Below, piece by piece: positions 23,576-33,313 of a stretch of 34,249 nt of DNA. This DNA is from Parabacteroides hominis (GTDB lineage: Bacteria; Bacteroidota; Bacteroidia; Bacteroidales; Tannerellaceae): assembly GCF_014287585.1 (NCBI RefSeq), contig NZ_JACOOJ010000046.1:1-34249 (forward strand). Reading direction: 5' to 3'. The translations under genes and the position numbers were made by a program. The notes beneath the pieces were generated by a model. The model saw nothing but the letters and a program-made list of their open reading frames with translations, was not told the origin of the DNA and did not search any database. Position 1 is the stretch's first letter, and each line of letters begins with the position of its first letter.

Positions 23576-23672
23576 GAACACGCCATGTTCTCGGTCGGGA
23601 ACAGGGCGTGTTCTCGCTCAGGAACAACCGATGTTCTCGCTCAGGAACAACAGGTGTTCTCGCTAAGGAACA
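23576..23672. repeat. Array of four and a half interrupted dyads, 23-bp period (TGTTC-N8-GAACA)
   Basis: Perfect dyads TGTTC-N8-GAACA start at 23586, 23609, 23632 and 23655, exactly 23 bp apart. Spacers are TCGGTCGG, TCGCTCAG, TCGCTCAG and TCGCTAAG. A lone GAACA at 23576-23580 sits in register as the right half of a fifth unit. The array lies between the stop of the HU-like gene and the ATG of the giant gene, with no T-run after any dyad. Confidence 0.9.
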
Positions 23673-23709
23673 AAGAGAGATCGAAATAATAAATACACAC
23701 GATAAGCGT

Positions 23710-26700
23710 ATGATTATAAATTTACAATTAAGGAATGAAGGCAAGGCCGAAAAGAACTGGCCTCGCTTTCGGTTCGGGGTATGGTTGGTCTTGATGCTTG
23801 TATTGTCGGCTGCGAAAAGCTACGGACAAGACAGCCGTCTGGCAGATAAATCAAACTACTTGGTTACCAATAATGAACGAAACGGCTATGTCTCCTTTCA
23901 GATACCGATATTAGACGATCAAGGAAATAATGAATGGGTTGACGCAAATAATAAAGGGTATCTGTATGTGACGATAAAAGGTGGTAAACCGGTGAAAATC
24001 ATGACTTATAGCTCTAATTCTGAACACACAGATATGCCAACCGCACCTGCGGCGATGACACTCCATATTGGTAGTGCCGTGTTCAAAACCACAGATGGAA
24101 ACAAAGAAGGTAGTGCTGGAAAAGATTATAACTATAGATTCAGCCGTCAAGGACAGTATGTTACTTATATGATTTTCGATTGGTATTATCCGCCAGAATA
24201 TGAAGGGAAAGTGATGGACTTTTCCGTAGGTGCATACATTGCTGTTTATGAAGGTGGAACTGACAATGATTACCGCTTTGATGGTGATATCGGGACAGGA
24301 GGCTACAACGCCCGCGATTTCTCCGATCCGACATTGGGAGCACCTACTCTTTCTTACACGGAAGTCGGAAAGTATCAAATGACTTACAATACGACTGAAA
24401 CACCCGTCAAGATTTGGAATAGCATAGCTAATAGTTGGAGTAACTCTACCAATAAGTCCGGTACGTTATATGCCCCTATCCAAGATTCAAAAAGGGAGTA
24501 TACATTCAAGGTCAAATACCAGTTGAACCAGTTTTATGAGACTAACGAGCATTCGGTGGCCACAACCATAAAAGGATTTCAACAAGCGAAAAATTTCACA
24601 GCGGCGGAAGGTGCAAACGGAAATACCTTGCTGACTTGGTCTATCGTTAGTGAAAACAATTGTGAAACAGGCGATAACTTTGAAATCCAACGTGCTCAAA
24701 AGGCGGATTTTGAGTCTCCGGAAACTGTCGGAACGGTGGATTTCGATCCCAACCAAACGAGTTATAGTTTTACGGATAACAGCGGTAACCAGAATTTGAA
24801 CGGGACGTTATATTACCGGATACGTCGTACTAAACAAGCAGCGAGCTGGGGATGGAGCATCACACAAACAGCGCAAATAACGAAAGACATCTCGCATCGG
24901 AATGTGGTATCGGCTACTGCTGATCGGCATGAGTGGAGTGCAGCCTCTCAAGCCAAAATATCATGGGATTTGGAGGGGATAGCAAACAACAAAGTGTGGT
25001 CTGACGGAGCCGAATTGATCGTCACACGTACTATGGACTATGGTAAAGGGACCATTAAAAGTGTAGATTTAACAGCCAGTGACGAGGATATCGAGAAGGG
25101 CTATATGATCGATAATTTGGATGCGCTATGCGTGAAATATAGCTATACGGTTCGTGTAAAACCGGGTAATACCCATTTCAAGGCACAAGAAGCCGTCACT
25201 GCAACAGTGACAGGAGATCCGATCTTCCCGACAGAAATGGGAAAGGTCGCGTCGCTCACGGTCTCCAAAGGCTATTTCCCGACTTACACTTCACTGCAAT
25301 GGACGACCGACGAGAAAGCGATCGACCAGTTCCAAATCATGCGCCGTTCCGTCAAGGAAGGACAGGGTGAAGATGATGGATGGGATATCCTCCAAACGGA
25401 TGCGGGAGGGACACAGGCCTCTTATGTTTATATAGATGAGCATGGATTGCCGGGCGTAGTTTATGAATACCAAGTTCGCGCCTTGACGACTTGTGCCGAT
25501 GAGACATCCGTAAACCGTTCCGAGATTGTGCGCGGTTTCCGTAGCCCGACCGGGACTATCAGCGGACAGATCCTGTTCAAATATGGTGATGCAATGGTCG
25601 GAGCCGAAGTGCTTTTAACTTCCGCAGAACCAGGTTTGACAACAGGACAGAGCCTTCAGTTCGCCGGCAGCACGAACAGCTATATGGAAACGACTACAGC
25701 AATGACAGTTCCGACGGATGCCTCTATTCAGCTGTTTGTTAAACCGGCAGCAGGGAATCAGAATGTGACGTTGCTCTCTTGGGGACGCTACCGCGTCGGC
25801 ATTCAAGGGGGGAAAGCAGCCATCAGTGCCGATGGAGGAGCTAATTGGCAACAAACAGAAGCAGCCTTGCCAACCAATCAATTCACGCAACTGACTGCCG
25901 TGTTCGATACCGATCTTTCACTTTATCTTTATGTCGATGGCGAAAAGGTGATCGAAACGACTGCTTCAGGCCATGTCGGCGGAAGTACCGAGCCGGCCAA
26001 TGTGACAATCGGTAAAAGCTTCAATGGCTATCTCGATGAGATCCGCCTGTGGGAACGGGTGTTGGATGAAGGTAAGGGGGATATTAAAAATACGTATAAC
26101 CGCTTGTTGACCGGTAACGAAAACGGCCTGGTTGCCTATTGGCGACTGAATGACCCGGTGACGGACGAAACGTATGATATCTCCTATACGGGAACAAACT
26201 ACCATAAAAACCATGCCAAGCTGACAGGCGTCAAATTGAGTACGGATGAACATCCGACTGACGGGCAGTTAGGCTTGCGTGGCCTGACAGATGGGGCTGG
26301 AAACTATCAGATCACGGGAGTCCCTTACATTGGCAGTCAGACGTCCTATGTTGTAACCCCTTCTTATACGGGACATACATTTGAACCTGTTTCGACCACC
26401 GTGACGATTGGCAACCAACAACCGGTAGCGGCCGGAATCAACTTCAAAGATGCTTCCGCTTTCACGATTCGAGGGTATGTCTTCTATGAAAACAGTACCA
26501 TCCCCATAACAGGCGTCACCTTCTCGGTCGATGGCGTCAAAGTGGTCGGCGGAAACAATTCCCCGGTGACAACAGACGCGAATGGTCAATTTTCTTTCAG
26601 CGTGCCGACCGGCACACACTCGGTACAGATCGAAAAAGCGAACCATGTATTTAAAGACAATGGTTTCTTGTTAGATGACAATGGATTAAACTTCAACTAC

Positions 26701-29700
26701 CAGGATGAATCCCTGTTTACCGACGTCCGTTTCTGGGACCAGACGAAAGTGAAACTGATCGGTCGTGTGTCAGGCGGTACGGTCGAAGGTAACAAGCCGC
26801 TCGGTTTCTCGCTCTCAAAAAACAATCTGGGAGACGATACTTATCTGAAACTTACTTTGGAAGGGAATACCTCTGCCTACTTGAGCACGGAGAAGAAAGA
26901 CAGCACGATGACGCACTACGACGGCAAGCATAGCAACACGGTTTCATACGAACAGTCATACATCAAAATTTCTCCGGACAGGCTCACCGGAGAGTTCACG
27001 GCATGGCTCTATCCTGAAAAATACAAAGTGGACGAGATCTCTGTTAAAGGACACGGTGACTTGCTGTCTGGTACGGGTCAAACACTCTCGCTGACCGACT
27101 GCTTTAATGAGCAGACCTCGGAATACATGGACGGAAACGAGGTGACACACCGGATCATCTACAATGCCGACTATAACTATACCCGACGGGTCGATCCGGC
27201 CTTGACCTACGTGCAGTTGAACCGTGCCGGCGGGAAACCGCTCGATTACTTTGGCGACAAGGCATTTTTGATGGTGACGCAAACGGGCGATAACGAAGAG
27301 ATCATGCTCTATGATGAAGGCAACAAGAAGTATCTGTTTGAGCATCCCATCTTCCATGCGGCGACTTACCACTTCCGGGTGTCGAGCCATGAAGATTATT
27401 ACTATAATAACGTAAAAGAAGGAGAGGAGATCAGAGTAGACCAAGTGCCGACACAGGGTGGAATATTGAAGATCACGAACCAGATGGGCACAATCAGCCA
27501 ACCGGCAAACGTCGAATTGGATGATAATGGTTCCGCTGATGTAGAAATCACGGTAAATAACCCGGATATTACAGGGGTTAGTAAAGGTGTAAAAAGTTTG
27601 GATTTCTCCGTGGGAGGTACGAACGCTCAGCAACTGGAAGCAATTGTTCTCGGTGCTCGCGTAAAAGGCAACAGCTATGTTACGGCAGGACCGATCCGCC
27701 TGTTCAACATCTTGCGCGACCCGCCCGGCAGCAACAGCTACTCTTATTGCGAGAAAGGGCAGGTCTACAGTTACCACTCCTCATATGCGACAGGGAAAGC
27801 ACAATCAGGCAGTGAAACGGTTAACTCATATTTCGGTCCGTCGATAACAAGCGGTGTCGGTGTCATGGTGACCAACGAAGCCATCAATACCGTCGGCGTC
27901 AAAAGCGACCACGAGGTTTCGAGCAGCGATGCCAACTCCGAGACGTTCTCCATTACGACTACTTCGCGCTACCAGACCAGTGACGATCCGCTTTATGTCG
28001 GTGCTGATGGCGACCTCTTCTTGGGAACCACCAGTAACATCCAGTATGGACCGGCAGACGACATCACTCTGATGACCAAAGAAGAATACCAGCGTTTGGT
28101 TGATGCAAACCATGAAAGTGTTTTCGGGGAAGGGAATGGCATACTGCAAGAAGTAGGCAATTATGTCGTTGCCAAACGCACGGCCCTTAGTGTCGGTGTG
28201 AAACATGACACCTTCTTTGCTTATCCGCAGATATTTATTAAAAATACGTTGATGGATAATATCCGGGCGGTACGAAACTCGCTGTTTGCGCCCTACGGTA
28301 CAACGGAAGCGCAAGCCAAAGCGATGGCTGATGTCAATAATGCTCCTGTCTACCTTACTCACAGGAAAGCGGACGAAGAGGATTATGGCGAAGACAATAA
28401 GATAAATAACAACGCGAACGGAGAAACTGTTGAAGAGGGAGGATATGCCTCCAACGGCGATAGCTACACCGTTATCTTGCCGAGCGGAAGTTTCGAGGGT
28501 ACTTCGGATTCCATCTACGTTTTGAACCAGAGCATTCGCCAGTGGGAAGCCTTGTTGGAACAAAACGAAAAGGAGAAAGTCTCGGCAACTGATTTGATCA
28601 GCAACTATTCGATACATGCCGGAGCATTGATGGAGTATGCCGAAGAAATGTCGCATGTGACGGAACAGACGCATACCTACAACCTGATAGCCGGCGGAGG
28701 GCTGCTTGGTGATCTTGGATTCAAGGGAGGTGGCGTCGGTGTGGTCGTCTCGATCGAAGAATTGGGTTATGGTACGAAAGACGAAGAGTCCGGCTCTTCT
28801 TCCGAAGAAACTCGTTCGGCCGGCTTCGTGTTGGCGGATGAAGGCGATGATGATTTTTTGAGTGTGAATGTCTATCGTGTGAAAGCTCCGGGAACGGAAA
28901 ATGACGATTTCAACGACAAATGGGATTCGGACTTGGGTTCATACATTAAGGATAAACAATATGGCAGTTTCGTCTTCCTGACACAGGGTGGTGCGACAAG
29001 CTGCCCGTATGAAGGCGAATTGAGGACGGAGTATTACAATCCTGGGACTGTAATCAACAAAGCGACTTCGAAGATAGAGAATCCGAAAATTTCTGTAGAA
29101 AAGCCGGTCATCAGCAATGTCCCGTCCGATCAGGCCGCCACGTTCGTATTGAATCTTTACAACGAGTCGGAAATAGCTGAAGGCTGTTACTTCAATCTTT
29201 CAATTGTTGATGCTGCTAACCAGCAGGGAGCTAAGTTTTCGATCGACGGTGTACCTTTGGCAGATAAACGTGGTATTTTGGTCAACTATGGGGAACCCTT
29301 GCAGAAGACTTTGGAAATTCGTCGGGGTACGGAATATGATTACGAAGACTTGGCGGTTGTCATTAGTTCGCAGTGCCAGACAGATCCGACAGGTTTCCAG
29401 GATATCATTGCCGATACGGTCTATATCTCCGCTCACTTCATCCCGTCTTCTTCGGACATCAACATCAAGAGCCCGACGGACAAATGGACGCTGAATACGC
29501 AGTCTTCGCTCGATTCTACTTCCGGCAAATACTACATACCGCTCACGATCGACGGTTTCGATGTGAACTTCCAGGGTTTCGACCATATTGAGATCCAGTA
29601 CAAACCCTCTTCCGGTTCCGATAAGGATTGGACGAATATTTGCAGTTTCTACAACGATTCCGTTCCCTATAAAGCAGCTACCGGCGAGAAGGCCATGATC

Positions 29701-32700
29701 GAGGGAGCGACGATCTCGACCCGTTTCTATGGCGCCGAAGACCAGAAGTACGACATCCGCGCGGTGACGTTCAGCAAGGTAGGCAATGAGTTCGTGACGA
29801 AATCGTCTCCGATCATCTCCGGCGTGAAAGATACCAAGCGGCCTGTCGTGTTCGGCAATATCCAACCTGCCGACGGCGTGTTGGGCATCGAAGACGAAAT
29901 CCGCCTGACCTTCAACGAAGAGATTGCCGAAGGGTATATGACCGACGTGAAGAACTTCCAGGTGACAGCCGTGCGCAACGGTTCGAATGGCGACCATTCG
30001 ACTTCGCTCACCTTCGACGGAGCCTCTTCTTATCTGGCGACACAGGCCGAACGCAACCTGACGGACAAAGACTTCTCGGTCGAAATGTGGGTATTGCCCG
30101 CTACACTCGGCCAGGAAATGACGCTGTTCAGCCACGGGACGACAACCAATGCGCTGGAACTCTCGATCGGGGCGGACAATTCGATCCAGGTAAGCATCGG
30201 AGGAAAAGTCTATACTTCCAAGCCGCAGAGCTTCAAAACAAGCGATTGGGCGCACGTCGCCATGACCTATAAGGCATCCAACCGCCAGCTCTCCGCTTAT
30301 TTCGGCGGAACGGAAGTGATCACCGGGGTACAGACCTCCGATCCGAACACTTCGATCGGGCCGATGCTGTTCGGGCGCAGCGTGAAGGGCGGCGATTATT
30401 TTGCCGGTAAGATGCACGAAGCACGTGTCTGGAACAAAGTGGTAAGTTCGAACGAAATCATGGCGAACAAGCTGACCATTTACACCGGACAGGAAGCGGG
30501 CATGCTGGCCTACTATCCGATGAACGACGGTAAGGGCGACCGCGTGACCGACAAGGCGCAGGGAGCTACGGCCTGGGTGTATGGCGCCGACTGGAGCACG
30601 CTTGCCGGGCTGTCGGTCGCGTTTAAGGGAGACACGCTTATGGCCGTCAATTCCTCTAAAGTGGCCTTGACGGATGCGCAGGATTATACGCTTGAATTTT
30701 GGTTCAAAGCGGCTCCCGGACAGAAAGATGCCGCTTTGGTGTCGAACGGGAAGGGTGTCGGCGATGAAAATAACACGAACCGCAACAAGGTGTTTGTCGG
30801 TTTCGCCGATAACAAGTTGGTGTTCCGTAATAACGGCCATGAAGAGGTGCTTTCCGGAAAGTGGGACGACGACAGTTGGCATCATTTTGCCATTGCCGTG
30901 AACCGTAATGCCGGGAATGCGCAGGTATTCCTCGACGGTGCGCTGAATACTTTCTTCGATGCGGGCAAGTTAGGAGGTTTCTCAGGCACGACCCTTTATC
31001 TGGGCGCTCGTCGTTGGACGAAAGCTACGCAGATGGTCGACACTACGGATATGTACCTGAAAGGGCAGGTGGACGAACTCCGCCTTTGGAACATGGCGTT
31101 GCCTTCGACAATCATCAATAAGAACTATAACGTTTGCCCGAAGGGGACGGAAATGGGCTTGATGATGTATCTGCCGTTCAGCAAATATATAAGGAATAGC
31201 GCGAACGTCCAGGAGATGGTCTTCAGCGGTGAAGACATGGTGACGGATTCGACGTTGGTCACCGCCGGCAGCCGGTTGGCTTCCGAGGAGAAAGCGCCTG
31301 TACGGGCGAAGGGGCCGGAAGTCTCTATCCCGTTCACCTTCGTGGTCAACAAGGATGCGTTGGTCATCAACCTGATGGACACGCCTGAAGCGTTGGAGAA
31401 GACGGTGGTCAACTTTACGGTCAAGGATGTGAGCGACCTGAATGGCAACCTGATGCAAAGCCCGGTGACCTGGAGCGCGTATATCAACCGCAACCAGTTG
31501 AAGTGGAGCAAGCCTTCCATCACGAAAGAAAAGAAACTGTATGCTCCGATGAGCTTTACGGTCGATGTGGAAAACCAGGGCGGCACGGAAAAGAACTTCA
31601 CGATCGAAGGGCTTCCTGCCTGGTTGAAGGCTGATCCGGAATACGGGACAATCGACCCGTTGGGACGCCAGACGATCCTCTTCACGGTGGACGAAGGCAC
31701 GAATGTGGGCCGTTATGACGAGGTTGTCTATGTGAAAGGCGACAATAACGTGTCGGAGGCTTTGCCGGTCACATTGAAAGTGTTTGACGAGCAACCGGAC
31801 TGGACGGTCGATCCGGCTGATTTCAAATATAACATGAATATATACGGTAAACTGCGCGTGAACAAGCTGTTCTCGACGGATGCCGAGGATATGATTGCCG
31901 TGTTCGATGGCGGTCGTTGCGTAGGGGTTGCGAACAACCAGTATGCGGACAAGAATGATATGTGGTATGTATTCCTGACCGTTTACGGGAACGAGATCAG
32001 GGGCAGCGAATCGTTGAGCTTCCGCGTATGGGATGCCAGTACCGGGACTGTCTACGATGCCTGGTCTGATTCACCGATTACGTTCGGCAGCAATTCTGTC
32101 GTGGGAACGGCTTCGACTCCGGTTATCTTTGATGCCGAGGAACGGGTGGTTCAGAATATCAACCTGACGGAAGGCTGGAACTGGGTTTCTTTCAATGTCA
32201 AGAGCGATACTCCTGACCTGGCGACAATTTTGAAAAACACGATGTTGGCAGGCGACGAGCAGGTGAAAGACGAGGCGATGGGCTCATTTGCCGCTTACGA
32301 CCAGGAATCTAAGACGTGGTTAGGCAATAACATCGTTTTCGACAACAAGCACATGTATCTGATCCAGTCTTCTGTCGCACAGAAACTGTCCGTTTCGGGC
32401 ATCGCGATCAAGGAGAAGGAAGACTTGACGATACCGGTGGCCAATAACTGGAATTATATCAGTTACCTGCCGATGACCAACTTGCCGATCGGTGAGGCTT
32501 TGTCCGGCTATAATGCGAAGGAAGGCGATATTGTCAAGTCGCAGAATGCCTTCTCCATGTACGTAGTGAAGACCGGCTGGCTGGGGAATCTGACCTATAT
32601 GGAACCGGGCAAAGGCTATATGCTGCTGAATAACGGCGAAAGCACGTCTTTGGTTTATCCGGATATGATGGGCGGCAGCGGTTTGAGAAGCACGGGTGTC

Positions 32701-33309
32701 CTGACGCGTTCGGGTGATGCGATGACGACCGGAACCGGTTATGCGGACACTCGCTTTGAAGCGAATATGTCTGTCGTGGCAACGGTAGCAGAGAGTTTGC
32801 CGGTTTATGCAGGCGACAAATTGCAGGCGTATGTCGGTGGCGAATTGCGGGGTGAAGCCTTGCTGACGGAAGATCCGTATGACGGCAGGCCGCTGTACTT
32901 TGTTTCGATCGGCGGAGACCGTAACGAATCTGTTTCTTTCGCTCTCGAACGGGGTGGAGAGATTATTGCCGAGACTTCTCCGATGTTCGACTACCGGGTG
33001 AACAATGTGCAGGGCAGCATCGAGCAGCCTGTTATCCTCGATTTCGTCAACGATCTGCAGATTTCGGTTTATCCGAATCCGTTTGAACGTGAACTGAACT
33101 TTGTGATGAACACGCAGCCTGGCGATAAGGTCGGGATTTACCTCTACACAATGGCGGGGCAGATGATACATCGTCATTCTGAAACCAGTGTCAACGGAGG
33201 TTACCTGCATTATCGTTGGGAGTGCTATGAGGATTTGGCGCGTACGGTCTATATGGCAGTCGTGGTCGTGAACGGACAGAAACATGTGTATAAAGTAAAA
33301 AGGAAGTAA
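23710..33309 (+). CDS. Giant secreted multidomain surface protein (LamG, Ig-like, type IX sorting domain), 3199 aa
   Basis: The frame opens at 23608, but the first 34 codons are dyad-array noise; ATG at 23710 gives a signal peptide ending about residue 39 (VLMLVLSAAKSYG). Domains: fibronectin-like repeats (about 290-620); a carboxypeptidase-regulatory-like fold (about 622-915) interrupted by LamG 1 (648-815); a second such fold (918-985); an unrecognised central region with a Gly-rich stretch (AGGGLLGDLGFKGGG) near 1660-1680; an Ig-like Big_5 fold (about 2050-2590) interrupted by LamG 2 (2099-2285) and LamG 3 (2302-2490); a BACON-like domain (2600-2690); paired surface modules; and a C-terminal VYPNPF domain (3116-3199) typical of type IX secretion cargo. 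It probably binds glycans or partner cells. Operon with 33314. Confidence 0.9.
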   Translation: MIINLQLRNEGKAEKNWPRFRFGVWLVLMLVLSAAKSYGQDSRLADKSNYLVTNNERNGYVSFQIPILDDQGNNEWVDANNKGYLYVTIKGGKPVKIMTYSSNSEHTDMPTAPAAMTLHIGSAVFKTTDGNKEGSAGKDYNYRFSRQGQYVTYMIFDWYYPPEYEGKVMDFSVGAYIAVYEGGTDNDYRFDGDIGTGGYNARDFSDPTLGAPTLSYTEVGKYQMTYNTTETPVKIWNSIANSWSNSTNKSGTLYAPIQDSKREYTFKVKYQLNQFYETNEHSVATTIKGFQQAKNFTAAEGANGNTLLTWSIVSENNCETGDNFEIQRAQKADFESPETVGTVDFDPNQTSYSFTDNSGNQNLNGTLYYRIRRTKQAASWGWSITQTAQITKDISHRNVVSATADRHEWSAASQAKISWDLEGIANNKVWSDGAELIVTRTMDYGKGTIKSVDLTASDEDIEKGYMIDNLDALCVKYSYTVRVKPGNTHFKAQEAVTATVTGDPIFPTEMGKVASLTVSKGYFPTYTSLQWTTDEKAIDQFQIMRRSVKEGQGEDDGWDILQTDAGGTQASYVYIDEHGLPGVVYEYQVRALTTCADETSVNRSEIVRGFRSPTGTISGQILFKYGDAMVGAEVLLTSAEPGLTTGQSLQFAGSTNSYMETTTAMTVPTDASIQLFVKPAAGNQNVTLLSWGRYRVGIQGGKAAISADGGANWQQTEAALPTNQFTQLTAVFDTDLSLYLYVDGEKVIETTASGHVGGSTEPANVTIGKSFNGYLDEIRLWERVLDEGKGDIKNTYNRLLTGNENGLVAYWRLNDPVTDETYDISYTGTNYHKNHAKLTGVKLSTDEHPTDGQLGLRGLTDGAGNYQITGVPYIGSQTSYVVTPSYTGHTFEPVSTTVTIGNQQPVAAGINFKDASAFTIRGYVFYENSTIPITGVTFSVDGVKVVGGNNSPVTTDANGQFSFSVPTGTHSVQIEKANHVFKDNGFLLDDNGLNFNYQDESLFTDVRFWDQTKVKLIGRVSGGTVEGNKPLGFSLSKNNLGDDTYLKLTLEGNTSAYLSTEKKDSTMTHYDGKHSNTVSYEQSYIKISPDRLTGEFTAWLYPEKYKVDEISVKGHGDLLSGTGQTLSLTDCFNEQTSEYMDGNEVTHRIIYNADYNYTRRVDPALTYVQLNRAGGKPLDYFGDKAFLMVTQTGDNEEIMLYDEGNKKYLFEHPIFHAATYHFRVSSHEDYYYNNVKEGEEIRVDQVPTQGGILKITNQMGTISQPANVELDDNGSADVEITVNNPDITGVSKGVKSLDFSVGGTNAQQLEAIVLGARVKGNSYVTAGPIRLFNILRDPPGSNSYSYCEKGQVYSYHSSYATGKAQSGSETVNSYFGPSITSGVGVMVTNEAINTVGVKSDHEVSSSDANSETFSITTTSRYQTSDDPLYVGADGDLFLGTTSNIQYGPADDITLMTKEEYQRLVDANHESVFGEGNGILQEVGNYVVAKRTALSVGVKHDTFFAYPQIFIKNTLMDNIRAVRNSLFAPYGTTEAQAKAMADVNNAPVYLTHRKADEEDYGEDNKINNNANGETVEEGGYASNGDSYTVILPSGSFEGTSDSIYVLNQSIRQWEALLEQNEKEKVSATDLISNYSIHAGALMEYAEEMSHVTEQTHTYNLIAGGGLLGDLGFKGGGVGVVVSIEELGYGTKDEESGSSSEETRSAGFVLADEGDDDFLSVNVYRVKAPGTENDDFNDKWDSDLGSYIKDKQYGSFVFLTQGGATSCPYEGELRTEYYNPGTVINKATSKIENPKISVEKPVISNVPSDQAATFVLNLYNESEIAEGCYFNLSIVDAANQQGAKFSIDGVPLADKRGILVNYGEPLQKTLEIRRGTEYDYEDLAVVISSQCQTDPTGFQDIIADTVYISAHFIPSSSDINIKSPTDKWTLNTQSSLDSTSGKYYIPLTIDGFDVNFQGFDHIEIQYKPSSGSDKDWTNICSFYNDSVPYKAATGEKAMIEGATISTRFYGAEDQKYDIRAVTFSKVGNEFVTKSSPIISGVKDTKRPVVFGNIQPADGVLGIEDEIRLTFNEEIAEGYMTDVKNFQVTAVRNGSNGDHSTSLTFDGASSYLATQAERNLTDKDFSVEMWVLPATLGQEMTLFSHGTTTNALELSIGADNSIQVSIGGKVYTSKPQSFKTSDWAHVAMTYKASNRQLSAYFGGTEVITGVQTSDPNTSIGPMLFGRSVKGGDYFAGKMHEARVWNKVVSSNEIMANKLTIYTGQEAGMLAYYPMNDGKGDRVTDKAQGATAWVYGADWSTLAGLSVAFKGDTLMAVNSSKVALTDAQDYTLEFWFKAAPGQKDAALVSNGKGVGDENNTNRNKVFVGFADNKLVFRNNGHEEVLSGKWDDDSWHHFAIAVNRNAGNAQVFLDGALNTFFDAGKLGGFSGTTLYLGARRWTKATQMVDTTDMYLKGQVDELRLWNMALPSTIINKNYNVCPKGTEMGLMMYLPFSKYIRNSANVQEMVFSGEDMVTDSTLVTAGSRLASEEKAPVRAKGPEVSIPFTFVVNKDALVINLMDTPEALEKTVVNFTVKDVSDLNGNLMQSPVTWSAYINRNQLKWSKPSITKEKKLYAPMSFTVDVENQGGTEKNFTIEGLPAWLKADPEYGTIDPLGRQTILFTVDEGTNVGRYDEVVYVKGDNNVSEALPVTLKVFDEQPDWTVDPADFKYNMNIYGKLRVNKLFSTDAEDMIAVFDGGRCVGVANNQYADKNDMWYVFLTVYGNEIRGSESLSFRVWDASTGTVYDAWSDSPITFGSNSVVGTASTPVIFDAEERVVQNINLTEGWNWVSFNVKSDTPDLATILKNTMLAGDEQVKDEAMGSFAAYDQESKTWLGNNIVFDNKHMYLIQSSVAQKLSVSGIAIKEKEDLTIPVANNWNYISYLPMTNLPIGEALSGYNAKEGDIVKSQNAFSMYVVKTGWLGNLTYMEPGKGYMLLNNGESTSLVYPDMMGGSGLRSTGVLTRSGDAMTTGTGYADTRFEANMSVVATVAESLPVYAGDKLQAYVGGELRGEALLTEDPYDGRPLYFVSIGGDRNESVSFALERGGEIIAETSPMFDYRVNNVQGSIEQPVILDFVNDLQISVYPNPFERELNFVMNTQPGDKVGIYLYTMAGQMIHRHSETSVNGGYLHYRWECYEDLARTVYMAVVVVNGQKHVYKVKRK

Positions 33310-33313
33310 TAGT

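Noticed and set aside
23586..23672. CRISPR-like array
   Set aside because: Units are 23 bp with no unique spacers of normal length, and there are no cas genes nearby.
23608..23709. Upstream start of the giant protein
   Set aside because: These 34 codons are the dyad array read as protein; the signal peptide fits the ATG at 23710.
29200..30885. 561-codon ORF on the minus strand inside the giant gene
   Set aside because: It lies antisense to a clearly coding domain region, has His/Arg/Val-rich composition and no recognisable motif; a codon-bias shadow.
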